Shown piece after piece: positions 5,473-5,582 of a DNA stretch of 5,582 nt. Under the pieces are notes generated by a model, which was given only the letters and a program-made list of their open reading frames with translations, was not told the origin of the DNA and did no database searches. The DNA lies in assembly GCA_028866595.1 (NCBI GenBank), contig JAGWHV010000047.1, forward strand, positions 1 through 5,582. Reading direction: 5' to 3'. A program made the position numbers and the translations under genes. Every line of letters starts with the position of its first letter. Position 1 is the stretch's first letter. Source of the stretch: Patescibacteria group bacterium. GTDB taxonomy: Bacteria > Patescibacteriota > Minisyncoccia > Phycocordibacterales > UBA6065.

Positions 5473-5504
5473 GCTTCGCCGCGGCCGTACGGCCGCGGCG
5501 AGCT
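5463..5504 (-). terminator. 24-bp perfect palindrome with T-tract: terminator of the right-edge gene
   Basis: CGCCGCGGCC (5477-5486), GTAC and GGCCGCGGCG (5491-5500) form a perfect palindrome. AGCT on both flanks (5472-5475 and 5501-5504) can lengthen the stem past a one-base bulge. On the minus strand TGC and six T (5468-5463) follow. The stem begins 2 bases after the stop codon of the right-edge gene. Confidence 0.75.
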
Positions 5505-5582
5505 ATTCGGTCGTGTCAGGCTTCTCCACCATCACTGGATCAAGCCCCACCGCCGTGCCCGTAATGCGCAAAACGGCGTTAT
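5503..5582 (-). CDS. C-terminal end of an unidentified protein (partial)
   Basis: Only the last 25 codons are inside the window, reading NAVLRITGTAVGLDPVMVEK and then PDTTE, ending in TAG (5505-5503). The strand and frame are supported by the strong terminator hairpin starting 2 bases after the stop; the other two minus frames have early stops. I do not recognise the family from this fragment. The pattern of alternating hydrophobic residues followed by an acidic tail could be the end of a beta-rich domain. Confidence 0.55.
   Translation of the reverse strand, partial: NAVLRITGTAVGLDPVMVEKPDTTE

Overview
The window looks like part of a Patescibacteria/CPR genome, most likely a Parcubacteria-type lineage with moderately high GC. 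The main reason is the long minus-strand gene: a helix-turn-helix-like N-terminus, one membrane segment, then a very long Thr/Ser/Asn/Gly-rich ectodomain with VGIGTTSP-type repeats. I know this architecture from Parcubacteria surface proteins. No clear Shine-Dalgarno sequence precedes any start, and rplU lacks rpmA next to it. The taxonomic call is inference from sequence style, not from a marker-gene tree.

Layout from left to right. Positions 1-3786 (minus) hold about 1262 codons of the giant surface protein; I read the frame codon by codon and found no stop, and its C-terminus lies beyond the left edge. Positions 3787-4086 are non-coding and contain a probable promoter for the giant gene (TATAAT at 3838-3843), three copies of a 13-bp element around it, and a probable terminator for the gene upstream. 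Positions 4087-4647 (minus) encode signal peptidase I (lepB). Positions 4690-4938 (plus) encode a small MerR-like DNA-binding protein, divergent from lepB, with back-to-back promoters sharing one palindromic -10 block. A strong bidirectional terminator (4947-4975) separates it from rplU (ribosomal protein L21, 4983-5402, minus), which has an unusual Lys/Ala/Pro-rich N-terminal extension. A 24-bp perfect palindrome plus T-tract (5463-5504) ends the transcript of a partial, unidentified minus-strand gene at the right edge.

Functional reading: lepB and the giant surface protein lie in tandem on the same strand, and the surface protein has AxA-type sites just after its membrane segment, so SPase I could release its ectodomain (inference). 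The most unusual points are the DNA-binding-like domain physically joined to a tail-fibre-like exported repeat protein, and the three repeated 13-mers placed like operators around that gene's own promoter and start codon. Together they suggest, without proving, autoregulation. The rest is ordinary housekeeping: protein export, a small regulator and a ribosomal protein.
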